From the NCBI RefSeq assembly GCF_000621605.1, contig NZ_JHXX01000001.1:744001-808000 (forward strand): a DNA stretch of 64,000 bases, in the 5' to 3' direction. The DNA comes from Butyrivibrio sp. MC2021 (GTDB lineage: Bacteria > Bacillota > Clostridia > Lachnospirales > Lachnospiraceae). Below are positions 34,000 through 40,982 of the stretch, piece by piece; the first letter of the stretch is position 1; each line of letters starts with the position of its first letter. The notes under the pieces are model-generated. The model worked only from the letters and a program-made list of their open reading frames with translations. It was not told the origin of the DNA and searched no databases. Position numbers and translations under genes: made by a program.

Positions 34000-36687
34000 T
34001 TACTCAATGTTCTTAAGTGCAACGTCCAGTGGTATCCGTTTAATTCTTCTAAAGTCAACCAGTGATACAAATGCATATCCTATCAGCATATAGACCACTG
34101 ACATCACCATTGACTCCCTGCTCATGAAGAATGCAAAATAACCATCCATCTGCATCAGGAATGCATGGAAAATCCAGATCATGAGTCTGTATCCAATGAA
34201 AAAACTGATGATTGAAAAAAGCACTACCACTATGGCTGTAGGAACAATATACAGCGCTCCAATCTCACTATTCTTAAAGCCAAGGATCTTAACCATAGAG
34301 ATTGAATTTTCGTTTCGCTCTATGATGATCTTGGCCAAAAGATATATCAAAGACGCGGAAAGAACTATCAGCGCATATTTGAACACATCCATAAATTTGC
34401 CCATGGAGTGCATCAGCTGATTTGTCACCTTTGTGATGGCCTCCGAGGTAATAACTGTGGCAATGTACTGCTCATCTATATCAGTAATCTCATTTCTTGA
34501 GAAATATCCTGAGAATTCCTCAGCTTTTTTCCCAAAAGTCTCGTTAAAATCTTCAACATTTAAAAAAGCTGCGATTCCGCCATCATAATCAGTTATTCCA
34601 ATCACATCAAAGGTATAGGATTTATTCTCATATTCAGCATTCAGAGTGATCGTGTCACCTTCCGAGATTTCAAACTTCTTGGCAAAAGCGCTTGAAATAT
34701 ACACTCCATGAGCTGTGTTTTTTTCCAAAGTGATGAAAGAACTATCTTTTGCTATTCCATAAACTGTAACACTTTCATCACCGCCACTTCCCATTCCTGT
34801 ACGCATGGTGCTCTTTTTCTTGGGATACAAAAGCTCAGTGGTACTGAAACGCTCAGCGGACTTCTCAGAAGTTTCAATGACATTTCCGTCTTCATCCAGA
34901 TAGTCCATAAGCATGTACTGATAATCAGCGAACATCATGTTATGAGCTTCCTTTGCATAGTGCTTAAGGGAATCCGGAAGGCCAAAGGCAAAGCATAGCA
35001 TCAGTTCGATGAATACAACACCAAATATCAGAACCAGGTAATTGGGCATATTCTGGAAAAGAATTCTCAGTCTGAATCTTCTAAGGAACGACCATCTTGG
35101 CAGCCTCATGGCCTTTGCCCTTCTGGTTTTTACAAGGTCATGTCTTAAGAACCGCAGTGGACTCAGCTGTAGCTTTTTTACTATTACAAACAGATTTATA
35201 AAGAACATTAAAAGTAGCGGGATTATAGTAGTCTTTACAAGAGCTGCGTCGCTCCATATCACATGACATGTGGGAAGGCTGTAGCTGTTGTAATATAGAT
35301 AAACTGCCAGCTTGTTAAACACAGTATAGCCAAGGACATTTCCAATTATCGCCCCCAGTAGCGTCACAATTACCGGCATAGACATGTAATGAACCACCAG
35401 CTCCGATCTGCTGTAGCCTGAAGCCCGAAGAGTCCCTATAACTGAAGCCTCCTTGTCGATGGTATTGCTGATGATAATAGCAAAAATAAGGGCAATAACA
35501 CCGATAAGGATGTAGCACAAAATACTGGTAGCGGAAGAGTCTCCCTCGATATCTGATATAGCAAAATTGCTGGCCTGGCGAAGATACTCAGGAAGGTAAT
35601 CCTCTATCTCGTTGTCGTGTACAAGGGTCTGCGTGATAAGAGATTTAAGGAAGCTCTCGGAATAATCTGCCTGTTCAACCTTTGTCTGTGGTGCATTTAC
35701 ATATTTGTATGCGTAGCTGTAGTGAACTCTTGCCCTCAGCCGGTTAAAGGCTTCGGAAGTCACCATTCCCACATCGAATCCGAAAGCATCAAACATCAGG
35801 TCCGTGTTAGAGGCATGGAGAGTCAGGTAGTTCACATAAGAAATAAGGCCCACAACCTCAAATTCTTTTCCGCCTACTGTGATGGTATCTCCAAGTTTAA
35901 TACCCACGTTATCGGCATGCATTCTGTCGATGGCAATTTCGTTATCTTTTTCCGGAGCTCTGCCCTCATTAAAAGAGGCTTTGTCAATCTCGGAGTCGCT
36001 CTTGTAGATTCTTACTGTGGCGTCTTCAACGCCATCGTTGTTATTGTCTTCGGCTTCTTCTCTGTAGAAATGTTCGTAGATCCTTACGGTCGCAGGAGTG
36101 ATATCGTCATTCAGGTTATATCTTTCAGCCACTTCATCCCACTCTTCATCAACTTTTTTGATGACCTCCTCGTGGGCTTCGTTGTAGGCATCCTCGACAG
36201 CCTTCTTGTACTCCTCTGTCTCTTTTGCCTTTTCCAATGCTTCGTCAAAAGAATCTTCGATAGCCTTATCTATCTGTTCCTGTATGGTCTTTTCATCTGT
36301 TATCCCATAAGCTGCGCACTGTGTGCGAACACCTGCTTCTATGGCCTCTGTCACCTGTTCATTTAGCTTTTCGTCGATGGCCTTCGCAACTTCTTCGTCG
36401 GCTTCCTTATTGCCTTTGTTGATGTAATAGGCCTTGACGTCGGCTTTTTCTCCGGAGCTGATACCATCAAGGAGTTCGGCATTTGCCTTCTTTGACAGCT
36501 CGAAACTTCCATCCTCCAGGTTCAATGACTCTCTTCCGTCATAGACCGCAGCCAGCATACTGTCGTGGCCCACATACATACCTGAGATGACACCGATCAT
36601 GATGACCATGAAGAGGATGATTACCAGATACTTATGCCAGTCGGATTTAAGCTCTCTTGGAATTCTCTTGATAAGGGGATTTCTCAT
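34000..36687 (-). CDS. FtsX-like ABC permease with long charged insert
   Basis: An 895-residue permease. One N-terminal helix (about 20-40) is followed by a long hydrophilic region with a Glu/Lys-rich, coiled-coil-like stretch (about 60-190), then an extracellular domain, three helices near 395-510 (first FtsX domain), a helix near 550 and three C-terminal helices. AAGGAGGGCAG precedes the ATG at 36687; an upstream in-frame ATG has no such site. It pairs with the ATPase 13 bases upstream. The pair is preceded by operator module B, so it is predicted to be iron-controlled. Confidence 0.88.
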   Translation of the reverse strand: MRNPLIKRIPRELKSDWHKYLVIILFMVIMIGVISGMYVGHDSMLAAVYDGRESLNLEDGSFELSKKANAELLDGISSGEKADVKAYYINKGNKEADEEVAKAIDEKLNEQVTEAIEAGVRTQCAAYGITDEKTIQEQIDKAIEDSFDEALEKAKETEEYKKAVEDAYNEAHEEVIKKVDEEWDEVAERYNLNDDITPATVRIYEHFYREEAEDNNNDGVEDATVRIYKSDSEIDKASFNEGRAPEKDNEIAIDRMHADNVGIKLGDTITVGGKEFEVVGLISYVNYLTLHASNTDLMFDAFGFDVGMVTSEAFNRLRARVHYSYAYKYVNAPQTKVEQADYSESFLKSLITQTLVHDNEIEDYLPEYLRQASNFAISDIEGDSSATSILCYILIGVIALIFAIIISNTIDKEASVIGTLRASGYSRSELVVHYMSMPVIVTLLGAIIGNVLGYTVFNKLAVYLYYNSYSLPTCHVIWSDAALVKTTIIPLLLMFFINLFVIVKKLQLSPLRFLRHDLVKTRRAKAMRLPRWSFLRRFRLRILFQNMPNYLVLIFGVVFIELMLCFAFGLPDSLKHYAKEAHNMMFADYQYMLMDYLDEDGNVIETSEKSAERFSTTELLYPKKKSTMRTGMGSGGDESVTVYGIAKDSSFITLEKNTAHGVYISSAFAKKFEISEGDTITLNAEYENKSYTFDVIGITDYDGGIAAFLNVEDFNETFGKKAEEFSGYFSRNEITDIDEQYIATVITSEAITKVTNQLMHSMGKFMDVFKYALIVLSASLIYLLAKIIIERNENSISMVKILGFKNSEIGALYIVPTAIVVVLFSIISFFIGYRLMIWIFHAFLMQMDGYFAFFMSRESMVMSVVYMLIGYAFVSLVDFRRIKRIPLDVALKNIE

Positions 36688-36700
36688 TGCTCTGCCCTCC

Positions 36701-37405
36701 TTACCATTCAAGATCCATTGCAGTCATCTTGTTTTCATTTATGTCGTTGTGACGCACCACCCCATCTCTAAGTTTGATGACATGGTCAGCCATATTCCTG
36801 ATTGCTTCGTTGTGAGTAACCATGATAACGGTGTTGCCGTACTTTTTGTTGCAGTCCTCGATGAGGGCCAGAATCTCTTTTGACGTCTTATAATCCAGAG
36901 CGCCTGTTGGTTCGTCGCACATAAGAATATCCGGATTCTTGACTACAGCTCTGCCTATTGAAACTCTCTGTTGCTGTCCCCCGGATAACTGATTGGGATA
37001 CTTATATTTGTGATCCTGGAGTCCTAGAGTTGTCAGTACTTCTTCCACGTCCAGGGGATTATCCGATAGATATGCTCCTACTTCGATGTTTTCCTTAACA
37101 TTGAGGTTAGGGATAAGGTTATACATCTGGAAAACATAGCCCAAATGCTTACGTCTGTACAGAGTAAGCTCCTTCTCATTCATCTCTTCCAGTTTGTCGC
37201 CATTTATGCTCACATAACCTTCATCAGGAGTATCGATTCCACCTATGATATTAAGCAGCGTAGACTTTCCGGAACCGGAAGGACCAAGGAGAACACAGAA
37301 CTCTCCTTTTTTAACGGTGAAATTCATGCCTCTAAGGACATCCTGCCTGGCTTCACCACTGCCAAAGCTCTTTTTCAGGTCTTTAATCTCAAGAAATTCT
37401 TTCAT
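36701..37405 (-). CDS. ABC transporter ATPase (MacB/LolD type)
   Basis: A 234-residue ATPase: Walker A GPSGSGKSTLLN, signature LSGGQQQRVSIGRAV, Walker B ILMCDEPTGALD, H-loop VTHN. Partner of the 895-residue permease. The ATG at 37405 has GAGGAGTAG upstream. Operator module B lies directly in front, with the -10 about 38 bases before the start. Confidence 0.93.
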   Translation of the reverse strand: MKEFLEIKDLKKSFGSGEARQDVLRGMNFTVKKGEFCVLLGPSGSGKSTLLNIIGGIDTPDEGYVSINGDKLEEMNEKELTLYRRKHLGYVFQMYNLIPNLNVKENIEVGAYLSDNPLDVEEVLTTLGLQDHKYKYPNQLSGGQQQRVSIGRAVVKNPDILMCDEPTGALDYKTSKEILALIEDCNKKYGNTVIMVTHNEAIRNMADHVIKLRDGVVRHNDINENKMTAMDLEW

Positions 37406-37423
37406 AACTACTCCTCATTTTAA

Positions 37424-37479
37424 GTTGTCCATTGCTAACAAAATTATAGTACGCTATAAAGAAGTTAGCAATAGGTAAC
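37424..37479 (-). promoter_or_regulatory. Iron-type operator-promoter module B (MacB/FtsX pair)
   Basis: On the minus strand TTGCTA (37466-37471), 17 bases, TATAAT (37443-37448). One box overlaps the -35 (37464-37479, GTTAGCAATAGGTAAC read on the plus strand) and one lies at the transcription start (37424-37439). The plus strand also reads TTGCTA-17-TATAAA, so the module is nearly symmetric. Confidence 0.75.
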
Positions 37480-37486
37480 CACGCCA

Positions 37487-37744
37487 TTACGATGTGGCCT
37501 CTGAAAGCGCTGCATTCACTGCATCTATAATTCCCTCAGAGGAATAGGTCGCCCCCGAAACAGTATCAACATCTGTCCCCTGTGACTCAAGCATTTTCTG
37601 TATCATAGATGCTCCGTCACTATCAACATCATAATAATCCGCGTCATCCGGAAAATCTTGCACCGGTTCTTTTCCCTGGTTAGTTGCCTGTCTCATAATA
37701 TATGACGTTCCGATTGTGGCAACGCTGGTGTAGCAAAACACCAT
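37487..37744 (-). CDS. FMN-binding domain protein, short or truncated
   Basis: Eighty-five residues ending in an FMN_bind C-terminal half: DTVSGATYSSEGIIDAVNAAL holds the flavinylation pattern DxxSGATxS (Thr66 would be the modified residue). The N-terminus is only weakly hydrophobic (about 5-17) and no good ribosome binding site precedes the ATG at 37744. Normal extracytoplasmic FMN_bind proteins are longer, so it may be a fragment. It stands next to operator module B but is read towards it. Confidence 0.55.
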   Translation of the reverse strand: MVFCYTSVATIGTSYIMRQATNQGKEPVQDFPDDADYYDVDSDGASMIQKMLESQGTDVDTVSGATYSSEGIIDAVNAALSEATS

Positions 37745-37795
37745 TTATTATTTAATGCCTTGGTAGGGTTTCTTCCAATTTTAGTTCTCGTTCAA

Positions 37796-38452
37796 TCAGT
37801 GGACAGTAAAGATTGTATTCTTCTCAAACACACCTACAGCAAATGCCAATTTAAAATAAAAAGGCATATTCTCATAGGCTTCGAAACTGGTTCGCTTTAA
37901 AAACTCCTCAATGGATATCTCCTCAATGTAGCCATATGGATTGGCTACAGTAATTTTGTTATTTGGAATATCCATTCCTATAAGCAGCGAATAATGTAGC
38001 GTCCACACATCACCATACTTAGCTGCCCACTCAAATGGCACAGGTATTCCTCTTGCCAGGTTTTCATAAGCTACATCTATCAGTTCCGTATTTGTCATGT
38101 ATTTATGGATAGACGTAGTATACTCCGGAAAGCGCTTGTTCATTTCTTCGCAAAACTTATCTCCTGTTGAGGTTATGACCTTGCCATATTCATTGTACAG
38201 ATCCTCTTCTGTCAGATGCCCCTTATTCCATGCAGAAAACATCTCAATACAGGCATAACCACAGGAAACATCCTGAATTATTACCTTTACTCCATCAACA
38301 TATACCGGAGTGCTATATTTATCATCTTTATTTATAGACGAATATTCAGTTAGAATTCTATCTGTCTGAATCCGTAGCTTTATCAAAAGTCCCACCAGCA
38401 CAACAATAATCAGCGTTAAAAAAATGAAAATACTGCGAATTGCTTTTTTCAA
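37796..38452 (-). CDS. C39-like peptidase, membrane-anchored
   Basis: A 218-residue protein with one N-terminal membrane helix (about 8-25) and a peptidase C39-like domain outside: catalytic Cys in QDVSCGYACIEM, His in TLHYSLLIGMD and the following ITVANPYG (Asn/Asp). It is not fused to an ABC transporter and no double-glycine peptide is adjacent, so the substrate is unknown. Confidence 0.78.
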   Translation of the reverse strand: MKKAIRSIFIFLTLIIVVLVGLLIKLRIQTDRILTEYSSINKDDKYSTPVYVDGVKVIIQDVSCGYACIEMFSAWNKGHLTEEDLYNEYGKVITSTGDKFCEEMNKRFPEYTTSIHKYMTNTELIDVAYENLARGIPVPFEWAAKYGDVWTLHYSLLIGMDIPNNKITVANPYGYIEEISIEEFLKRTSFEAYENMPFYFKLAFAVGVFEKNTIFTVH

Positions 38453-38564
38453 ATAATACCTCCTCTACCATGTATGAATACTGGCCTTCTCTGACAATTT
38501 CTGATATTTATCATCTACTATATCCGATTTCAAAAAAAAGTCATCTGACTGTTTGTTGGGAAAT

Positions 38565-39254
38565 TTAATCAAGTACCTCTCCGTTACGAGAGATAGTTAA
38601 AACCTGCCAGGGAAGGAACTTTCCACTGTTCTTTATAGCATTCTCTGCGGCCCTCTGGAGTCCTCCGCAGCATGGAACCTCCATCCTTACTATGGTCACG
38701 CTGGTGATATCGTTATTTGATATGATTTCTGTCAGCTTTTCTGTGTAGTCGCCATCATCCAGCTTTGGGCATCCTATCATTGTAACCTTCCCATTCATGA
38801 ACTCTTCGTGCATGTTTGCATAGGCGTATGCTGTGCAGTCAGCTGCAATGAGGAGCTTGGCTCCATTAAAGAAATCAGCCTGTGTTGGAAGAAGTTTTAT
38901 CTGACATGGCCATTGCATTAATCTTGATGGATGAGTGCTCATTCTTGAAATCATGTCCTGCCCGAAATCGTCGTTGCCCTGAGAAGCACTCTGAAGCTGC
39001 ATAAACCTTGATCCCGGGCATCCATGCGCTTCCTTTACTGCTGCTTCATCATAAGCAGGCGCTTCCCTTTCTTCAAAAGAGATCGCTCCCATAGGACATC
39101 CCGGTAAACAATCGCCAAATCCATCGCAAAAGTTCTCTCTTACCAGCTTTGCTTTTCCGTTCACAATATCAATAGCCCCTTCGTGGCATGCACTGGCACA
39201 AATACCACAGCCATTGCACTTTTCTTCGTCGATCTTTATTATCTTTCTTACCAT
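38565..39254 (-). CDS. 4Fe-4S ferredoxin with C-terminal cysteine domain
   Basis: A 229-residue protein: two clusters at the N-terminus (CNGCGICASACHEG and an altered second motif CDGFGDCLPGCPMG), then a domain with HGCPGSRFMQL, LIAADCTAYAYANMH, MIGCPKLDDGDY and VPCCGGLQRA. This layout is common in anaerobes next to Crp/Fnr-type regulators. ATG 39254 has AGAGG upstream; the Crp/Fnr gene is divergent across 107 bases. It may take part in redox or nitrosative-stress responses; the reaction is unknown. Confidence 0.85.
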   Translation of the reverse strand: MVRKIIKIDEEKCNGCGICASACHEGAIDIVNGKAKLVRENFCDGFGDCLPGCPMGAISFEEREAPAYDEAAVKEAHGCPGSRFMQLQSASQGNDDFGQDMISRMSTHPSRLMQWPCQIKLLPTQADFFNGAKLLIAADCTAYAYANMHEEFMNGKVTMIGCPKLDDGDYTEKLTEIISNNDITSVTIVRMEVPCCGGLQRAAENAIKNSGKFLPWQVLTISRNGEVLD

Positions 39255-39319
39255 CTTTAAACCTCTCTGTTCTTAGCTTTAACCTTGTTCTGATGCTGTC
39301 AGTATAATATACTATCCAT

Positions 39320-39331
39320 AACATGTATGTT
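39320..39331. promoter_or_regulatory. Possible Crp/Fnr operator between divergent genes
   Basis: AACATGTATGTT is a perfect 12-bp inverted repeat lying between the ferredoxin and the Crp/Fnr gene. On the minus strand it sits about one to two helical turns before a TATACT/TATTAT -10, where a class II activator would bind. Confidence 0.4.
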
Positions 39332-39361
39332 GTTTAAACCACATTTCAGGAGAAATTTTTT

Positions 39362-40021
39362 ATGAATCTTGAAGGTATAGAAAAAAGCAGATTGTTCCAG
39401 GGAATGACAACAAAAGAGCTATCCTCGTGCCTTGACTTCCTGGATGCAAAGGAAAAGAGATTCCGAAAAGACGATGTGATTCTCCACGCCGGAGAACAGA
39501 CTTCCCAAATAGGCATGGTGCTTTCTGGTAGTGTTACTGTTGAAAGCAACGACATCTGGGGCAACCGTACTGTATTAAGCCATGTTGGAAAGAACCAATT
39601 CTTTGCCGAGACATACGCTCTTCTTGGCGAAGTCCTTTTGGTGGATGTCAGAGCAAATGAGGAAAGCCGTATTCTCTTTTGCAATATAAAGAACCTTCTC
39701 GAAGATAGCAAAAAGAGCTCTCCCTGGAAAGAAAAGCTCCTTAAAAATATACTTATCATCTCATCACAAAAGAACCTTATCCTCTCCGGACGAAGCTTTT
39801 ATACTTCTTCCAAGAGCTGCCGCGGACGCCTCCTGTCATATCTCAATGCCATTGCACTGCAGTCTGACTCCAGAGAATTTGATATTCCATTCAACAGACA
39901 ACAGCTTGCTGATTATCTGAACCTTGAGCGCACCAATATGTCAAAAGAACTCTCACGCATGCAAGATGAAGGGCTTATAGAGTATAGGAAAAGTCATTTC
40001 AGACTTTTTAAGGCTGATTAG
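39362..40021 (+). CDS. Crp/Fnr family transcriptional regulator
   Basis: A 219-residue regulator with an N-terminal cyclic-nucleotide-binding-like beta barrel (GEQTSQIGMVLSGSVTVE) and a C-terminal HTH_Crp (FNRQQLADYLNLERTNMSKELSRMQDEG). There is no N-terminal cysteine cluster like that of E. coli FNR. AGGAG precedes ATG 39362. It probably controls the divergent ferredoxin gene and itself. Confidence 0.9.
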   Translation: MNLEGIEKSRLFQGMTTKELSSCLDFLDAKEKRFRKDDVILHAGEQTSQIGMVLSGSVTVESNDIWGNRTVLSHVGKNQFFAETYALLGEVLLVDVRANEESRILFCNIKNLLEDSKKSSPWKEKLLKNILIISSQKNLILSGRSFYTSSKSCRGRLLSYLNAIALQSDSREFDIPFNRQQLADYLNLERTNMSKELSRMQDEGLIEYRKSHFRLFKAD

Positions 40022-40079
40022 CCAACATATCTAATTTGCTCAGAAAAGTTTTCATACCCCACCACTTTGTTGATAAAAA

Positions 40080-40112
40080 TTCTCACTCGTAGCGGCAACT
40101 ACGAGGTTTTCT
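40080..40112. terminator. Bidirectional terminator
   Basis: CTCGTAG-cggcaa-CTACGAG (40086-40105) stands between the convergent Crp/Fnr and HMA-domain genes, with T-rich sequence on both outer sides. Confidence 0.75.
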
Positions 40113-40478
40113 TTATTTCTTTATCACAGATATAACTTTGTAATCCAAAGTCTCTATAGCCCTTATAATCGTGGCATCATCCACTTCCCTATCATACTCG
40201 ACCACAGCTTCCTTCTTCCGTAAATTCAGCTTGGCTGATACTCCGTCGATTCTGTTGATAGCTCTTTTTACACGGTTACTGCAATTCTCACAGTGCATCC
40301 CGTCAATCTTAAAGGCCATGGTCTTAACTATAGGACCGGAAAGCTTCTTGTCCGGTTCCTTAACTGTAGATGATCCACCTCCGCAGCAGCTTCCCTGTCC
40401 CATAAGGTGCTTTGCTGCGCCTTTTGTGGCCATTATGATCACTATCATTAAAATTATAATAACAATCACATTTGTCAT
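40113..40478 (-). CDS. Membrane-anchored HMA domain protein with FeoB-associated Cys motif
   Basis: A 121-residue protein: one N-terminal membrane helix (about 3-17), then GQGSCCGGGSS, the cysteine cluster seen in small FeoB-associated membrane proteins, and a C-terminal HMA domain with the metal-binding motif MHCENCSNR and INRIDGVSAKLNL. It is the last gene behind feoAB and the short fur. It may hand metal to or from the membrane; copper and iron are both possible. GAGGTAG precedes ATG 40478. Confidence 0.82.
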   Translation of the reverse strand: MTNVIVIIILMIVIIMATKGAAKHLMGQGSCCGGGSSTVKEPDKKLSGPIVKTMAFKIDGMHCENCSNRVKRAINRIDGVSAKLNLRKKEAVVEYDREVDDATIIRAIETLDYKVISVIKK

Positions 40479-40491
40479 ATCTTAATCTACC

Positions 40492-40725
40492 TCATTTAAG
40501 TTTGACTATGTCAATCCTGTCTATCACGCCAATTTCCTCCAGAACCCTGATCATACGGTAGACTGTGGCAGTACCTATTGAATCATCTTTCTTTTTTACA
40601 TTACAGCAAATATCCTTACATGAGGCCCCATCGCTTTCTGCAATTACATCTGCTACCAGTCTTCTTTGTTTTGTTATGCGCATTCCGCTGCTTTTCAATG
40701 CTGTGATAATCTGTTCGTTGCTCAT
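40492..40725 (-). CDS. Short Fur-like protein, DNA-binding domain only
   Basis: Seventy-seven residues covering only the winged-helix half of Fur: MRITKQRRLVADVIAE, then the recognition helix GTATVYRMIRVLEEIGVI. The C-terminal dimerisation and metal-binding half (with its HHHxH and CxxC motifs) is missing; a CKDICCNVK segment supplies three cysteines. CGGAG precedes ATG 40725. A copy of the 16-bp box lies directly upstream (40739-40754). It could be the regulator of the iron boxes in this window, or a decayed fur. Confidence 0.8.
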   Translation of the reverse strand: MSNEQIITALKSSGMRITKQRRLVADVIAESDGASCKDICCNVKKKDDSIGTATVYRMIRVLEEIGVIDRIDIVKLK

Positions 40726-40738
40726 AATCTTATTCTCC

Positions 40739-40754
40739 GTTAGTCTCAGCTAAC
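40739..40754 (-). promoter_or_regulatory. Iron-type box before the short fur gene
   Basis: GTTAGTCTCAGCTAAC on the plus strand (GTTAGCTGAGACTAAC on the coding strand): six-base arms with one mismatch across a 4-base centre, ending about 14 bases before the fur ATG. I see no clear -10 or -35 here, so the box may act on read-through from feoB or on an unseen promoter. Confidence 0.6.
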
Positions 40755-40765
40755 TGTCCCCTAAA

Positions 40766-40796
40766 AATAAAGCCCGTTTTTGGGACGGGCTTTATT
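40766..40796 (-). terminator. Terminator behind the feo genes
   Basis: AATAAAGCCCGT pairs perfectly with ACGGGCTTTATT around TTTTGGG; the minus strand continues with TTTTTAGG. It separates feoA-feoB-small protein from the fur-HMA genes. Confidence 0.85.
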
Positions 40797-40799
40797 TCA

Positions 40800-40952
40800 T
40801 CATTTGTCTTTACATGAGCAGGTAGCCTTGTGACAGGCTCCTGCTGACGGACATCCGATGCAGTGTACACCTTTTTTCTTTTCCTTATAGATATACCTGA
40901 TCGCAAGTCCAAGAATCATTACGATAATTACAATTGCAATAAAATCTGCCAT
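40800..40952 (-). CDS. FeoB-associated Cys-rich membrane protein
   Basis: Fifty residues: an N-terminal membrane helix (about 4-20), a basic stretch (YKEKKKG) and six cysteines, one C alone and the rest in CIGCPSAGACHKATCSC. This is the typical FeoB-associated cysteine-rich protein. It starts 31 bases after the feoB stop. A role in handling ferrous iron at the transporter is assumed for the family but not shown here. Confidence 0.85.
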   Translation of the reverse strand: MADFIAIVIIVMILGLAIRYIYKEKKKGVHCIGCPSAGACHKATCSCKDK

Positions 40953-40982
40953 TTTACTTACACTTTCTTTTTATAAAACAGA

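Noticed and set aside
35617..36366. 249-codon plus-strand frame that looks membrane-like
   Set aside because: It is the antisense of the Glu/Lys-rich part of the ABC permease, where GAG/AAG codons read as CTC/CTT and give a false hydrophobic pattern.
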